A DNA stretch of 64,000 nt, from positions 34,545,001-34,609,000 of the forward strand of contig NC_091020.1 of NCBI RefSeq assembly GCF_041296385.1. The letters run 5' to 3'. Origin of the DNA: Aphelocoma coerulescens (lineage: Eukaryota > Chordata > Aves > Passeriformes > Corvidae). Within the stretch, counting starts at the first letter, position 1; each line of letters opens with the position of its first letter. Positions 27,401-39,400 of this stretch are shown in pieces. The notes beneath the pieces are model-generated. The model saw only the letters and a list, made by a program, of their open reading frames with translations, had not been told where the DNA came from and ran no database searches. The position numbers were made by a program, and so were the translations under genes.

Positions 27401-30400
27401 TGCCCTTTTTAACATCATGATGGAGAACTCGGAGAGTGAGACCTTTGACACTTTGGTGTTTGATGCTTTGGTGAGTCTGCAGTGGGGAAGGTCTGAAATG
27501 TAGATAATGATGGGGTATAAAAGATAGAGTGAAGTTTGTAATGGAAAAAAATCTGAGCTGATAGTTATTATTTCATTTAAAAGTTGTATTTAAAGGTTCA
27601 GATCCAGAGGGAGTTGGATTATTTCATGTCATCCTCCCAGAAAATAACGAAGCAGTGAAATCCTGCCATTTTAATGGATTAACAGCAGAATTTAGGACAG
27701 AAGCAGAAATTTTAATGTCAGTAATGTGTCTTCTCTGAAAAGAAAGGGGAATGGGCAAAAAATTAAAGATTTTTTTTTTGAGAGTAACGCACTAATGATG
27801 TTGGTTTTTTTCAGGTATTTATCATTGGACTGATTGCTGACAGAAAATTTCAACATTTCAACCCTGTCTTGGAGACTTACATCAAGAAGCATTTCAGTGC
27901 TACCTTGGCCTACACGTAAGTGGGAAAATTGATTTTTCCTAATGTGACTTGGAGAATTTTTCCAGGTAATATTATTTAATTACTCGTTTATGGCACTTAA
28001 TTAGGATGTGCCCATGAGCTTGGGAGGGTCTTGAGGAAGACTGGGGATAATCTTTGTTTCTTTCTTGCAATAAATTGGTAACACTTTCAGTCACGTGCAA
28101 GGAGAAGTCTTGATTGTGTTGTAATGAAGGGGATGATTTGACAATTTCAGGAGTTGTTTTGTAAGGAAAACAAAATGACTTCTCACTCATACTGGGAAAG
28201 ATACCATGTCCATTTAGGGTGTTTCAACTACAGGTTGTTCGGTGCATTAAATTGACGTTGTACCCTGGATTATCCACATTACTGTCATTGTGGGGAAGAA
28301 GCAGTGAAGGACAAAAAAACCCAAAAGTCCATTATTTTTGTTGTCTTAAGTGTTTTTTTGACAGTTGGAATCTTTGCTGCTGCTTTAGACTGTCAGTGTT
28401 GGAGGAAAAATATCTAATGGAATCTTTGCATTGCTGGGGGGAAGCAAACCCAAAGCGGGAAACCTGGGGTGCATTTGCTGGTGCAGAGTCTCTGTTAAAG
28501 GGCCTGAAAGTGTGCAAAAATACTGATTTAAAATCGTGAAGAATCATAAAATCATAGAATCGTGGAATATCCCGAGCTGGAAGGGACCCACAGGATCATC
28601 CAGTCCCACCCCTGGCCCTGCCCAGACCCCCCAACACTCCCACCCTGGGCATCCCTGGCAGCGCTGTCCCAACGCTCCTGGAGCAGCCTCGGGGCCGTGC
28701 CCATTCCCTGGGGAGCCTGGGCAGTGCCCAGCACCCTCTGGGGGAAGAGCCTTTCCTGATCCTCCTTTAATTCCCAAAGAAGATTTGAGCCTTCAGTCTC
28801 AGTGTTGATGTTTTGATCACTGAGTTGCCGCTGCTGTTGCAACTCCGTGTGATGTGAGCAGAAGATGGAGCATCCTCCAGGACCCGGATTTATCAGGAAA
28901 AGCTGAGGGTGGAGCATCCTCCAGCACCTGGATTTATCAGGAAAAGCTGAGGGTGGTCCTTTCTGTGGCTGGCGTGGAAAGAATGCTTCCCTTCCTCAAG
29001 TGCAGGGAGACAGAAGCAGGGAAGAGCTCAATTCTGGCTTGATGTGCACCCGTGGACATGGCAGATCCCTGCCCTCTCCCTGCCTTCTGTTCATAGAACA
29101 TCCAGCTTGGCAAAGAGCTCCAACATCATCAGGCCCAACCTTCAGCTGTTGCTCTGAAGTAAAGAGAGGTGGCCTTGGCAATATTGAAGTGGTTACTTGA
29201 AATTCTCAGGCAGTTTGCTCCTATTCCAACAAATCCCCAGGCAGCAGGATCTCTGTGAGCTCCGTGTTGTTTTCTGTCAGTGGAGAATAATGTGGCGCTT
29301 GTTTACTTGGAGTGGGGATGTTGGATCATGCACTGGAGCTGGGATGATTTAAAATGGAATTGCTCGTGGTTGCATTAAAACCCTGATTTATATTCATTGG
29401 AAGGGAGGGAGCTGAAATGGGATTATTTTGAAAATTGTTTCACTTTTGAGTTTGATAGGCTTTAAAATGGGGAATAAGAGAATTTCCAGCTGGTATTACA
29501 TACATGGAGAGATAAATTTTGCAAATTCCAGCCCAAAATCCACGGGAAGGCTTTATAAAGGGAAGCCTTGTTGAATGAAGAAATTCATACTATGTGTTAA
29601 TTCTAACAACATGCTTGTATTTCATTTAATTATTTTTATTATTCTGATTATTCTTAGTAGGTGCATCTTTCTCAGAGCTTAAATCTGAGTATCCCTAAAC
29701 ATCCAGCAGAAAATCAGCCTGAGATTTGCTGTATGATAAAGTTATGGTCTGTGACTTTTCTCTTTTTTGCTCAAGAATAAGTTACAGCTACTAACCAAAA
29801 CAAGAACATGAGTTTGAGTTGAATAATTAATTTTGTAACTCTGTGGGTGCATAATTTTTCTTTGAACCTTTCAAAATGGAAATTCTGTGAGAATGTAACT
29901 TGGATGTGGGGTTTTTTTTTTGTATTTAAACAGCAAACTGACCAAGGTTTTAAAAACATACGTGGACAATGCTGAGAAGTGTGGGATCACTGATCAACTC
30001 TTCAAAGCCATGAAAGCCTTGGAATACATCTTCAAGTTCATCGTCCGCTCCAGGATATTGTTCAACCAGTGAGTACAGGCAGTGCTTAAACCTCCCATTC
30101 CCAATAATGCTCAAAAACTGCCAAAATTTCATAGTGCTTCAGTTAAAATTGCTCAATATTGCATTGTTTTAGAAATGCTTGAAGCTGTGAGAGGTTACTT
30201 CAGGATGAGGTTTTTCCCTCTTCAGCAGAGATGAGTATTTTCAGTAGCAGTGAATTGGTAAAATCATGATAGTTTAGGTCTCTGAACAATTAAAGCTTGG
30301 CACTATTTGGGGAAACTTCTGTTGCTATATTGTGTTTTGTACAAAAGTTATAAACCAAGCTGATGAGATCTTCAGCTTTGCTTAGATTGAGTCCTTTTAC

Positions 30401-33400
30401 TGCTTGTTAGCAGTGGTAACAACCTTATTACAAGGGATTTATGTAGAGCTCTTAAGTTACCATCTCCAGCACCCTTTTCTCTAATTTAGGGCTTGGAATT
30501 TATTTCTGTAGGAGCCCTGCTGCGAGATTCGTAAAATACTGAATGTCACTGAGCCTGTAGCAGGCCCTACAAATCACTTGAAAACAGAAAAAAAAGATTC
30601 CCTCTGGCTGCAGATTGGATTTACAGACAGTCTGACCCTCCAGGACTGGCTGTGGGGTTTCCTTGTGGGAAGCCCTAATTCACAGCCCTTCAGTGTTGGG
30701 AAGACACAGCTCTCCATGCCAAGGGATTAATCAGCAGAATTACTGAATGCTGAACGAGCCTGTGATTGGTTCTGCTGCAGGACTGAAACCCTGCCTGGGG
30801 GGTGTGATTTGGGGTGATTAAAATGCAGGAGGGTGGCAGGGCTCTGAGTGATTGCTGCTGTTCTGCTGAGGAATCACGAGCAGCGAGCTGAAGCTTTTAT
30901 TCCAAATTATGGCATATTTTTAACTTCAGGACTAGGGTGGTAGGGTGGATGGATGGAGCCTGTTAGCAGTTCAGTTCTGGAAGTTCATCCACTTAAAGCC
31001 TGGTGGCACAGCTATTTGTTCACTACAGCAAAGGTTGATAAAGGCAAAATATTACAAGTGACCTTTAGAAATATCTTTATTTGATTTCCTCAGTAATGAT
31101 CCCAGTGGTTGTGGTGTATTTACTGCAGTCTTGAAATCCTCCAGGCAGTGCTGGAAGAACCAACCTGGTGTAAACCTGGTTTTCTCACAGCTGCAGAGTT
31201 TTTGTGCTTTATCAGGTATATTAAATAAATAGATGTTATTAACTGACAGTAGGAACACATTTGTGACTAACTTGTTTATTTTTTTATTGCAACTTCCTTT
31301 TTGAAAGGCAGAGCTTTTTGTCTGAAGGACTTTGATTTATTGGGCTGTCAAGTTCAGTTACTCTTTCTGTTGGTGTAAGTTTCACCTCTCTGATCTGCTC
31401 AGGGGACACTGAAATCCATTATGAAAATGGGGAATTGACAAGTTTTTTGTCCTGCATAATCCCCAGATTTAGCCTAAAAGGGAAATAGAATTTTGCACAG
31501 CAAAATAACACGATTTAGTGGTTTGGGGTTTTTTTTCCTGTAGCATTCATTTCCTCTGTGTCCAAGTTAATATAGGCTTTTTTCATATTTGGGGCTTCCA
31601 AAAGTTTATGAGCACAGCATTAAAAATGTGTGATACACATTAACTTCAGCATAAAGCAGCAGGAACATCCTGAACTCTGTGTTTATCCCAAGAAAAGCCC
31701 CTTCCCAACTGCAATATGTGATCCATCATGATGTAGCTTTAAATTGGATACTGGGAGGAGATTCTTCCCTGTGAGGGTGGGCAGGCCCTGGCACAGGGTG
31801 CCCAGAGCAGCTGGGGCTGCCCCTGGATCCCTGGCAGTGCCCAAGGCCAGGCTGGACATTGGGGCTGGGAGCAGCCTGGGACAGTGGGAGGTGTCCCTGC
31901 CATGGCAGGGCTGGCACTGGGTGGGATTTAAAATCCCTTCCAACACAAACCATTCTGGGATTCTGTGATCTTGGAACATGAAGAAACCATGCAATGATTA
32001 TATATGGAAAATTCCTGCGTGAGATTCTCTTTCTGAGCTGCAAACTTTGTTCAAGACCTTCCTACTGGGTTTAACTCCAGGAGAAAATGGAGGAAAGTAA
32101 AAGGGAATTGAACTCTTGCTGGGAGCTGTTCTAATGGGTCTTGGTGCAAGGTGTTTGGGGGGATCAGAGCCAGTGGAACCAGGGAGGGCGTTGGAAGCCC
32201 AGTTTTTGTTGTTGGGTGAGACTCTTGGAGGCAAACAGAGCTGGGCAAATGTGGGGTTTTACTGGGGGAAGGAGTCATGGAATGGTTTGGGTGGGAAAGG
32301 ACCTTAAACTCATCCCACTTCACCTTCCACTATCCCAGGCTGCCCCAAGCCCCATCCAACCTGGCCTGGAAGCCCCATGGGATGTTTATAACTCCCCTGG
32401 TTAGATTTAATCTGGATTCCAGATCCCTTTTGATTTTGCTCAGGTTAAGTCTGAATAACCCTGGGGTATTGAGTCCCACGTGCTGCCCAAGGAGGGGGAA
32501 GTTTTCAAGGATGATGTGGAGCCAGTGGTCGTCTCTCCTCATTTTCCAGTGAGGATTGTGCCATCCTACACCTGAAGCAGGGCTGGTTCTGCATTTTAAA
32601 ACCTTCAGAGAATTCCAGGAACACTCACTGAACCAGTGGCCCAAGTTCTTCACGTTTGCTGTATTTTTGTTGCCTTTGGTGTTGCCCTGTGCAGTTCTAA
32701 TCCCCTGAAAGCATCTGAGAGAGAGAGGAAGGGGGTCCTAGTGGGCAGCTCAGCCCTGAGGCATCTGCCTGAAGGCACAGGGACCTTGTCCCTGAAGCTG
32801 AGCTGGGGCTGAGTCATTCCTCTGTGTCAGCTCTGCTGACTCCATGGGAAACTGAGCCTGGAATTAGTGCTGAAGCACAGTTTAACCTCAGTGCTTCCTT
32901 CCCACAGAAAGTAAAAAGTATATTTTTAGCAACAAAAGGGTCGATGGGCTTTTTCTTTTGTTCTTTCTTTCCTTCCTTCCGTCTTTCTTTCCCAGAGTTT
33001 AAGGTCACTCACCTTAGGCCACTGGTAGATTTTAATGATTGCTGGCAAGTTGGCTGGCTGCTTTCTGGCTTCATCAGCACAGAGCTGCCTGGCAAGGGTC
33101 CTGCCAGACATCTGCAGGGTGGAGAGGCTGTCCCAGGGCTGTGTGGGCACAGGGAATTGGGTCACTGCTTAGGGATTCACCAGGAGACTGAAACAGCAGT
33201 GCTGGCTGTGGCATTTCACAGAGAAACCTTTACAATAAAAATCTCTGCTCCTGCTGGTCCAGTCTGGCCAGTCTGTCTTGTCTGGAGGTTTTTTTGTGAA
33301 AGAAAACTCTTGGTTTGGTGAAGAAACTTGTAGAAATTCTTGAAAAAGTGTTAAAACAACAAACAGGCATCTGTCATTTGATTGTTAAAAAAATCACCAG

Positions 33401-36400
33401 ATTTAAAAATCCTGTATTTCCATTGAGGTTTGTGCTGATGAAACCTAATTCTTTTTCAGACTGTATGAAAACAAAGGAGAAGCAGACTTCAGGGAGTCTC
33501 TGCTGCAGCTCTTTAAGTCCATCAATGAGATGATGAGCAGCAACTCTGATCAGACTGTCATAGTGAAGGTTTGTGCTTTCCAGATCTGCACTTTGGCATC
33601 CTAAACTGCAAGTAAGGCAGTCAGTGAAGTATTTGCTTGTGTTTGTGCTTAAAAGCTGGTTTTAAGCTGATTTTTCCCCAAACAAGGTTCATACTCGGTG
33701 TTTCTGCTGAAGGGTTTGTGACTGTATAAAGAACTTTCTTTGAACAAGTAAGTTTATGGAGTCCTAGAATAATTTAATTTGGAAAAGACATCTAAGATCG
33801 TCAAGTCCAACCCTTAATTGCTTCAAAACCCTGACTTTTATTTTAAAAAGAGAACTTAATTTGGGTTGACATTTGGCTTCTTTAACTTGCATAACCTTAA
33901 TGTTAAGGTGTTTTTAAGGCATTACATTTAAGATGCTGATGACAATGCAGAGCTTCCTATTTAAATGCACTTATTTATATCTGAGGCTGTTCAGGAACTT
34001 CAGTATAGGATCTTAAGGCAAAGTAGATACTTTAAAAGGAAAATCAGTGCTGAGTGAGACTGCAAACTCCACCTTTCATCCCTTATCCCTTTTCTTGTGT
34101 CCCTTTTAAAAACAGCATCTGCTTTTGGTGACATTGGCTCATGGAATTGGGAATGGGGTCTCTGCCCTCAAATGGTGCTGATATCAAAGAGCAAAAGCAC
34201 TGAATTGTAGGACTGATGGATTTTAGTATCCAGAGGAGGCTGGATACAAAAGTTTGTGGATCTTTTTCATCATGGAAAACTACAGAGACTGCCCTAAATG
34301 TGTGTCTGATAAGTGCACCTTGAACTTCCTCTTGTGGTTCCCACTGGATGAAACCCCTGACCCAGCCCTGCTGAATCAGTTGGGAGATGATCAAGGGGCT
34401 GAGAATTGGGGTAGAATTTGGGGGCAGTTGGATTCCTCCTGCTCTGGTGATTGCAAAGACAGACAGTGGGAAATCCCTGTGCCAGTGGAAGAGGCTCCTG
34501 GAGAAGTCCAGCTGGAAAAGCCCTGAGTGAGAGCCCCCAGTCCTTTGTAGCTGAGCTCGGGCTCCTGATGCCATGCTGAGCACACAGCAAAAACAGATAG
34601 TGGGGATAAAGCAGCTGAAGTGGAATATTTTAGGCACAGAAGCTGAGACTATAATCTGATAACAAAATAGGGATATTACATGTTTTGAGAAAGCTGTGTT
34701 TTCATTTCATTGCCAAAGCATCTCTCCTGAATGGAAATGGGGAGTTGGAGTCCGTGGCTCAGGGTGTGCTCTCTGGGGTTTTACAGTAGGGTGTTTGCAC
34801 ATTACAGGAGTGGAATGTGAGATTTCTTTTCCTGAGACCCCTTTTGCAGGGCCTGCTTCAGGAAGGCAGATGAACATGAGCTTTTTTTCTTTAACAATTT
34901 ATAGCTTGGGGGAAAAAAAAAACCCAACAAACAAACCATAAAAAGTGGATTTGGCTGTGTTCACCTGAGATGCAGGAAGGAAAACTTCCTGGTAAGAGCT
35001 GGAGAGATCCCACTGCAGGAGTGGCTGTGCTGGTTCAGGTTCAGAACTCTGCAGACTTGGGGAGAGCACAGCTCCTGTCTGTGTTTGAAGGGCAGCAGAT
35101 GAAGCACTGAGGGATGAGCCACGGTGATGTTGAGTGTGCTTGAGGAGGCCTTTCAGGAGCCTTGACAACCTTCCATTCATTATTTATTGCTTTCATCTCC
35201 TCTGGACTCTAATTACTCAGCTCTTAGAACACATAATTGTTACTATTGGCTTTTTGCAGCCTGTGAAATTGCTTTTATGATGTTCAGGTATCTGAAGCTC
35301 TGCAGTGTGAGCACTTGGCAGAAGTGTGTGCTCTGTTACAGAGAACAAAACTATTGAATGGGTGGATAATTATGGGGTTTTTTTGGGGAGGGTGAGTGTG
35401 GATTCTGTGGATCCTGCCTGGCAGAGCTGCAGGAGTGCTGGGAGGTGGCAGTGACACCACGGGGGTGACATCAGAGGCCTCATTCAGCATCTGCAGCAGT
35501 GACTGAGTGGATGCCTCAGTCTGTGCTGGTGGAGAGGAGCACTGGATGGACCTCCCAGAGCTGGGGGGCTGAAATGGGAGCTGAAGGGTGGGCAGATGTG
35601 GGACACTGCTGTCAGGAAGAGTGAATTAATCCCTGCATGGTGCTCCACTTGGAGCTGGCACTTTGGGCAGGACACCTTAGAGTCACCAGTGGCAGCTCCT
35701 CAGAGCCGTCAGCTCCATGAGCATGGCAGGGAAAGCAGCAGGGTGTTGGGGGTGGGCAGGGGTGGCAGGGCTGTCACAGAGCCCTGGAGCAGCCACTTCT
35801 TGCATGCTGGGTGTGGGGCTGGTTCCAAACCTGAGGAAAGGGTTAAAGGGGTGCAGAGGATTGGGAATGCTGCACCTGCCCAGCAGGTGAAATGGGGATT
35901 TCCTGTGCTCTGGGATTTTACAGGGGGCACTTGCTGGCATCGTTAGGAGGGGAGTTTAAAGGAAGTAAAGGAATTTTTTATCTTTTCTGAAGGTTCTTGC
36001 TACAGGGGGTTGTGGAGGCAGCCAGGACAGCAGAGGGATGTGATGCCTTTTCCTGGTCTTAAAATCAAGAGTCAAACACGGTTAGAAGGGAAAAAGGGAT
36101 TTTACCTTGGTATTTATTTTAAGGATCCTTAGGTGCACCATGTCCAGGTCGAATGCACCTCAATGCACACCACAATGCACACCCCAAAAGATCTGGGATA
36201 ACATTAGAGGTGTTACTCATTAGCAGATCTATCAAAGATTCCCCAATGAGAGGCTCAAGTGAGAGCAGAGCTTTACTAGGACTTAAACCTCTTATAGCAC
36301 TTTACTGGCACTTAAATCTCCTGTTTCTTTTGCCTTTTCTCTACTCAGATGTGTTGGAATTAACAAGAATGACTAAAAGCCAGGCTACAAAGGCAGCAGT

Positions 36401-39400
36401 GATCAGTCCTGTAGGTTTGAATTTGGGAAGGTGAACTGGTAAAAATTACAGTGTTCAAAACAGCACAGAAGCTGGGGTTTTTTTAGTTAGCTAAATAAAA
36501 TGGTTAGGGGCTTTTTCTGGTGTCACTGTTATCTGCAGTGGAGACAGACATTTCAGGGCTGCCTTTTCCACTTGTTTGTTTAAGGTGTGGGGTTGTCCAA
36601 GCTGGAGAGGGAAATCCAAGCAGTGATTTGAGCTGACAGATGTTGTGGTTGTTCTCTCACTGACAAAAATTCTCCTTGCACGATGAGTGGCAGTGGGCTA
36701 CAGCAACAGCTTGGGAAGGGGGGATTCCAGTTTGTTTTCCAAGCGTCAGTCTGACTCCAAGAGTTAAACCTGATTCAGTAAGGTGAGCAGCATTTGGGGT
36801 GTGCATGAATTTTTCATGGTTACAAGTGTACTGAGCCATCCTGGGTTTATTCCTGTTTTCTGCTAATTGGTGCATGATAATTATTTCCTTAACCTTTTCC
36901 TGCTGAAGCATGAGCTCAGCTGGAGCCTGAGAGTGATGTTTCCAGTTTGGAGAAAAATGCAGCTATTCCTCAGTCAGGTATTCCTGCATCCCTTGGGAAG
37001 CAGAGAAGCTCCTCCTGCAGTGGAGGAGAGGTCTGGACTCTTCTCAGCAGGGCCCCTCTGATAACTTGCTGTTCTGATTTTTCTTCAGGATGACTGGGAA
37101 GGGACAATCTGGGAGCTTTACATGGTCTGAATTAAGGAGGTGTGAGCACTTTGTGTGTATAAAATCATCCTGGGTGTGGCCACAGAGAGCTGGGGTGGAA
37201 GATGAGACCATTTCTTAATGTGAATTTTCCTGTGCCTGTGGGTTCTTAATAATCCTGGTCACTTCTAACTCATTTCTCAGTGCCCACTCTGAGCTTTAAT
37301 ATTCAGCATTTATTGCTAAAGCCACAGAAAAGTATTTAAGTGAAGGCAGGGAAATACATGACAAGGTGCCTGAGAAGAAAACAAGACTGTGTTAATCTGC
37401 AGGGCTTTTCCAAGAAGTGGAATACTTAAAAACCATCCCTTAAAACCAGCTGAGTAACAAGATGCAGCTGTGGAGTGAGGTTTCTGTGTCTCTTAGAATC
37501 CATGTGGGAAATACCTGCAGAAGATATTCATTTGTGATTGTGCTTTGGGCTGTTTAACACTGAATTTAGTGCCAGTGCACAGGTGCTGCTTTGCAACTGG
37601 GATAAAAAGTTCTTTAGTTTGTGGAGAGAATAACTGCTCTAGGCTGGGGCAAACCTGAAACAGAGTTTAGGAGTTCCTGGATGTTTTTTATCTGGCTGCT
37701 GACTGGGCTTAATTAGGTTTGGATGAGTTTAATGGAATAGCACCCGAGATAATGCTTGGGTACAAGGGAGGTGCTTTGTGTTGAATGACACAAAAGATGA
37801 AAATTAACATTAAAATAATGTTCAAATGGAGTGAGGTTAAACAAATGTATTGCTTTGTCAAACAAAGGAGTTCAGAAGAATATCCTGTATTTGGCTCTGA
37901 GTTTTTGTGCTTAATTTGGAGACCAGGCGTGCTGATGGAAACAAATGGCTTTGGAAAATGACAGTTTTAAATTAAGGGTTTTTTTGCTTTTATGGACTAC
38001 AAAGAGCTGAACTTAAGCCCCAGAAAAAAAGCTGTGGTGTTCTGCTCAGAATACATTTTGTTTAATACTTTGCAAATGTCATTTGGTCAATCTAATGGCA
38101 ACCTTAAGTTAGTTTTTCTTTTAAACAGCTTCTGCAAAGAAGCTTTTGTGACTTCTTTTTGCTATTCCATTTATAAACCCAAGAATGGGATAATTTTCCA
38201 TTGTTGCAAGATTCCTTTGCTGTCCTGCTTTCTTTTCACTCACCAGTGACTACTGTAATTATCACAGAGGTAATTCTGGTTTTGTATTAATTAAGAGAAA
38301 CAAACAAAAGCAAATGAGTAAAACCCATTTTTCTGTTATCCCACATGATAGCAGAAATACTTTAAGGTACTTAGCAAGGTTGCCCTGTCTTATTTTAATG
38401 TGCTTTTATTTGCCTGATGACACAAAGAAAAGGCTTTTACCTGTCCTCTCATTCCTTTTGTGAAGAAACTAAAAACTCCAGAAATTTCCTTGAAAAGCAG
38501 CTGCTCCTGGCAGTTTTAGCAGTTGGGACTCTTTCTGTCCCAATAAGTAAATGAAGCTTACTCTTATTTAAATATTCAAGTGTCAATGTGAAGTTTTTTG
38601 TGGTTTGAGGCTTTCCCACCCAGAAAAAGAACTGCAGAAAAAATTCCTTTCAGAATCAAGATAAATAATTCACATAAACTTTTACTCATAGAAACTCCTT
38701 GAACTTTTAGATCTGGGCAATGTGCTAATTTTCCTTTTGGTAGATCCCATTCTTTACCCATTTCTGTCTCATTAAACCTGTCTGGAAATGAATTATCAGT
38801 GAGAAAAGAGAAGAGTGGGCAGTGCAGGGGGCTCTTCATTGATGTTCAGAGAGGCCACTGTTGGGAATAACAATTCCATGGCACCTGATCTTATTTATTG
38901 TGGCTTTTTTACCACATTGGAAGCGGTTTTATTCCCTCAGATGATCTTTTGATACCAACACTGAGTTTGTTGCTTCCACATGGATGTGATTTGGCTGCTA
39001 GCTGTGGAGAAGTTCAGGAGAACACGATTAGCTGTTAAGTCAGTTGATGTTCAGAGGGGCCACTGTTGGGATTAACAATTCCATTGCTCCTGATCTTACT
39101 TATTCTGCCTTTTTTTACCACCTGTGAAGGGTTTTTTTTTCTCTCAAATGACCTTCTGATACCAACACTGAGTTTATTCCTTCAACAGGAACGTGATTTG
39201 GCTGCTAGCTGTGGAGAAGTTTAGGAGAACACAATTAGCTGGGAAGTCGTTAGAAGCCCATCAATGAATTTATCTTAAAGGTTGCAAAGGGCCCTGCTCC
39301 AGACAGAGAGCTGGTTGGGATGATTTAGGGAATAAGTTCCAATTAGTCTGTGGAAGGATAAATCCTGGGAATTGCCATCCCCTGCACTGGCTGTGCAGAG

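Larger units (their letters stand above)
27916..29933 (+). other. DOCK1 intron w17 (2.0 kb)
   Basis: Contains a minus-oriented CR1-type element (28545-28775), a 44-bp tandem duplication (28866-28953) and a degraded tail-like scrap near 29090-29150. No gene recognised. Confidence 0.82.
30069..33459 (+). other. DOCK1 intron w18 (3.4 kb)
   Basis: Contains two CR1 pieces (31735-31975 plus; 32272-32375 minus) and a CT-rich microsatellite-like stretch at about 32950-32992. No gene recognised. Confidence 0.82.

Noticed and set aside
32824..33321. 165-codon open frame on the plus strand
   Set aside because: Includes a CT microsatellite stretch translated as Phe/Ser; no recognised content.
34083..34637. 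184-codon open frame on the minus strand
   Set aside because: No recognisable protein content and no supporting signals; chance frame in intronic DNA.
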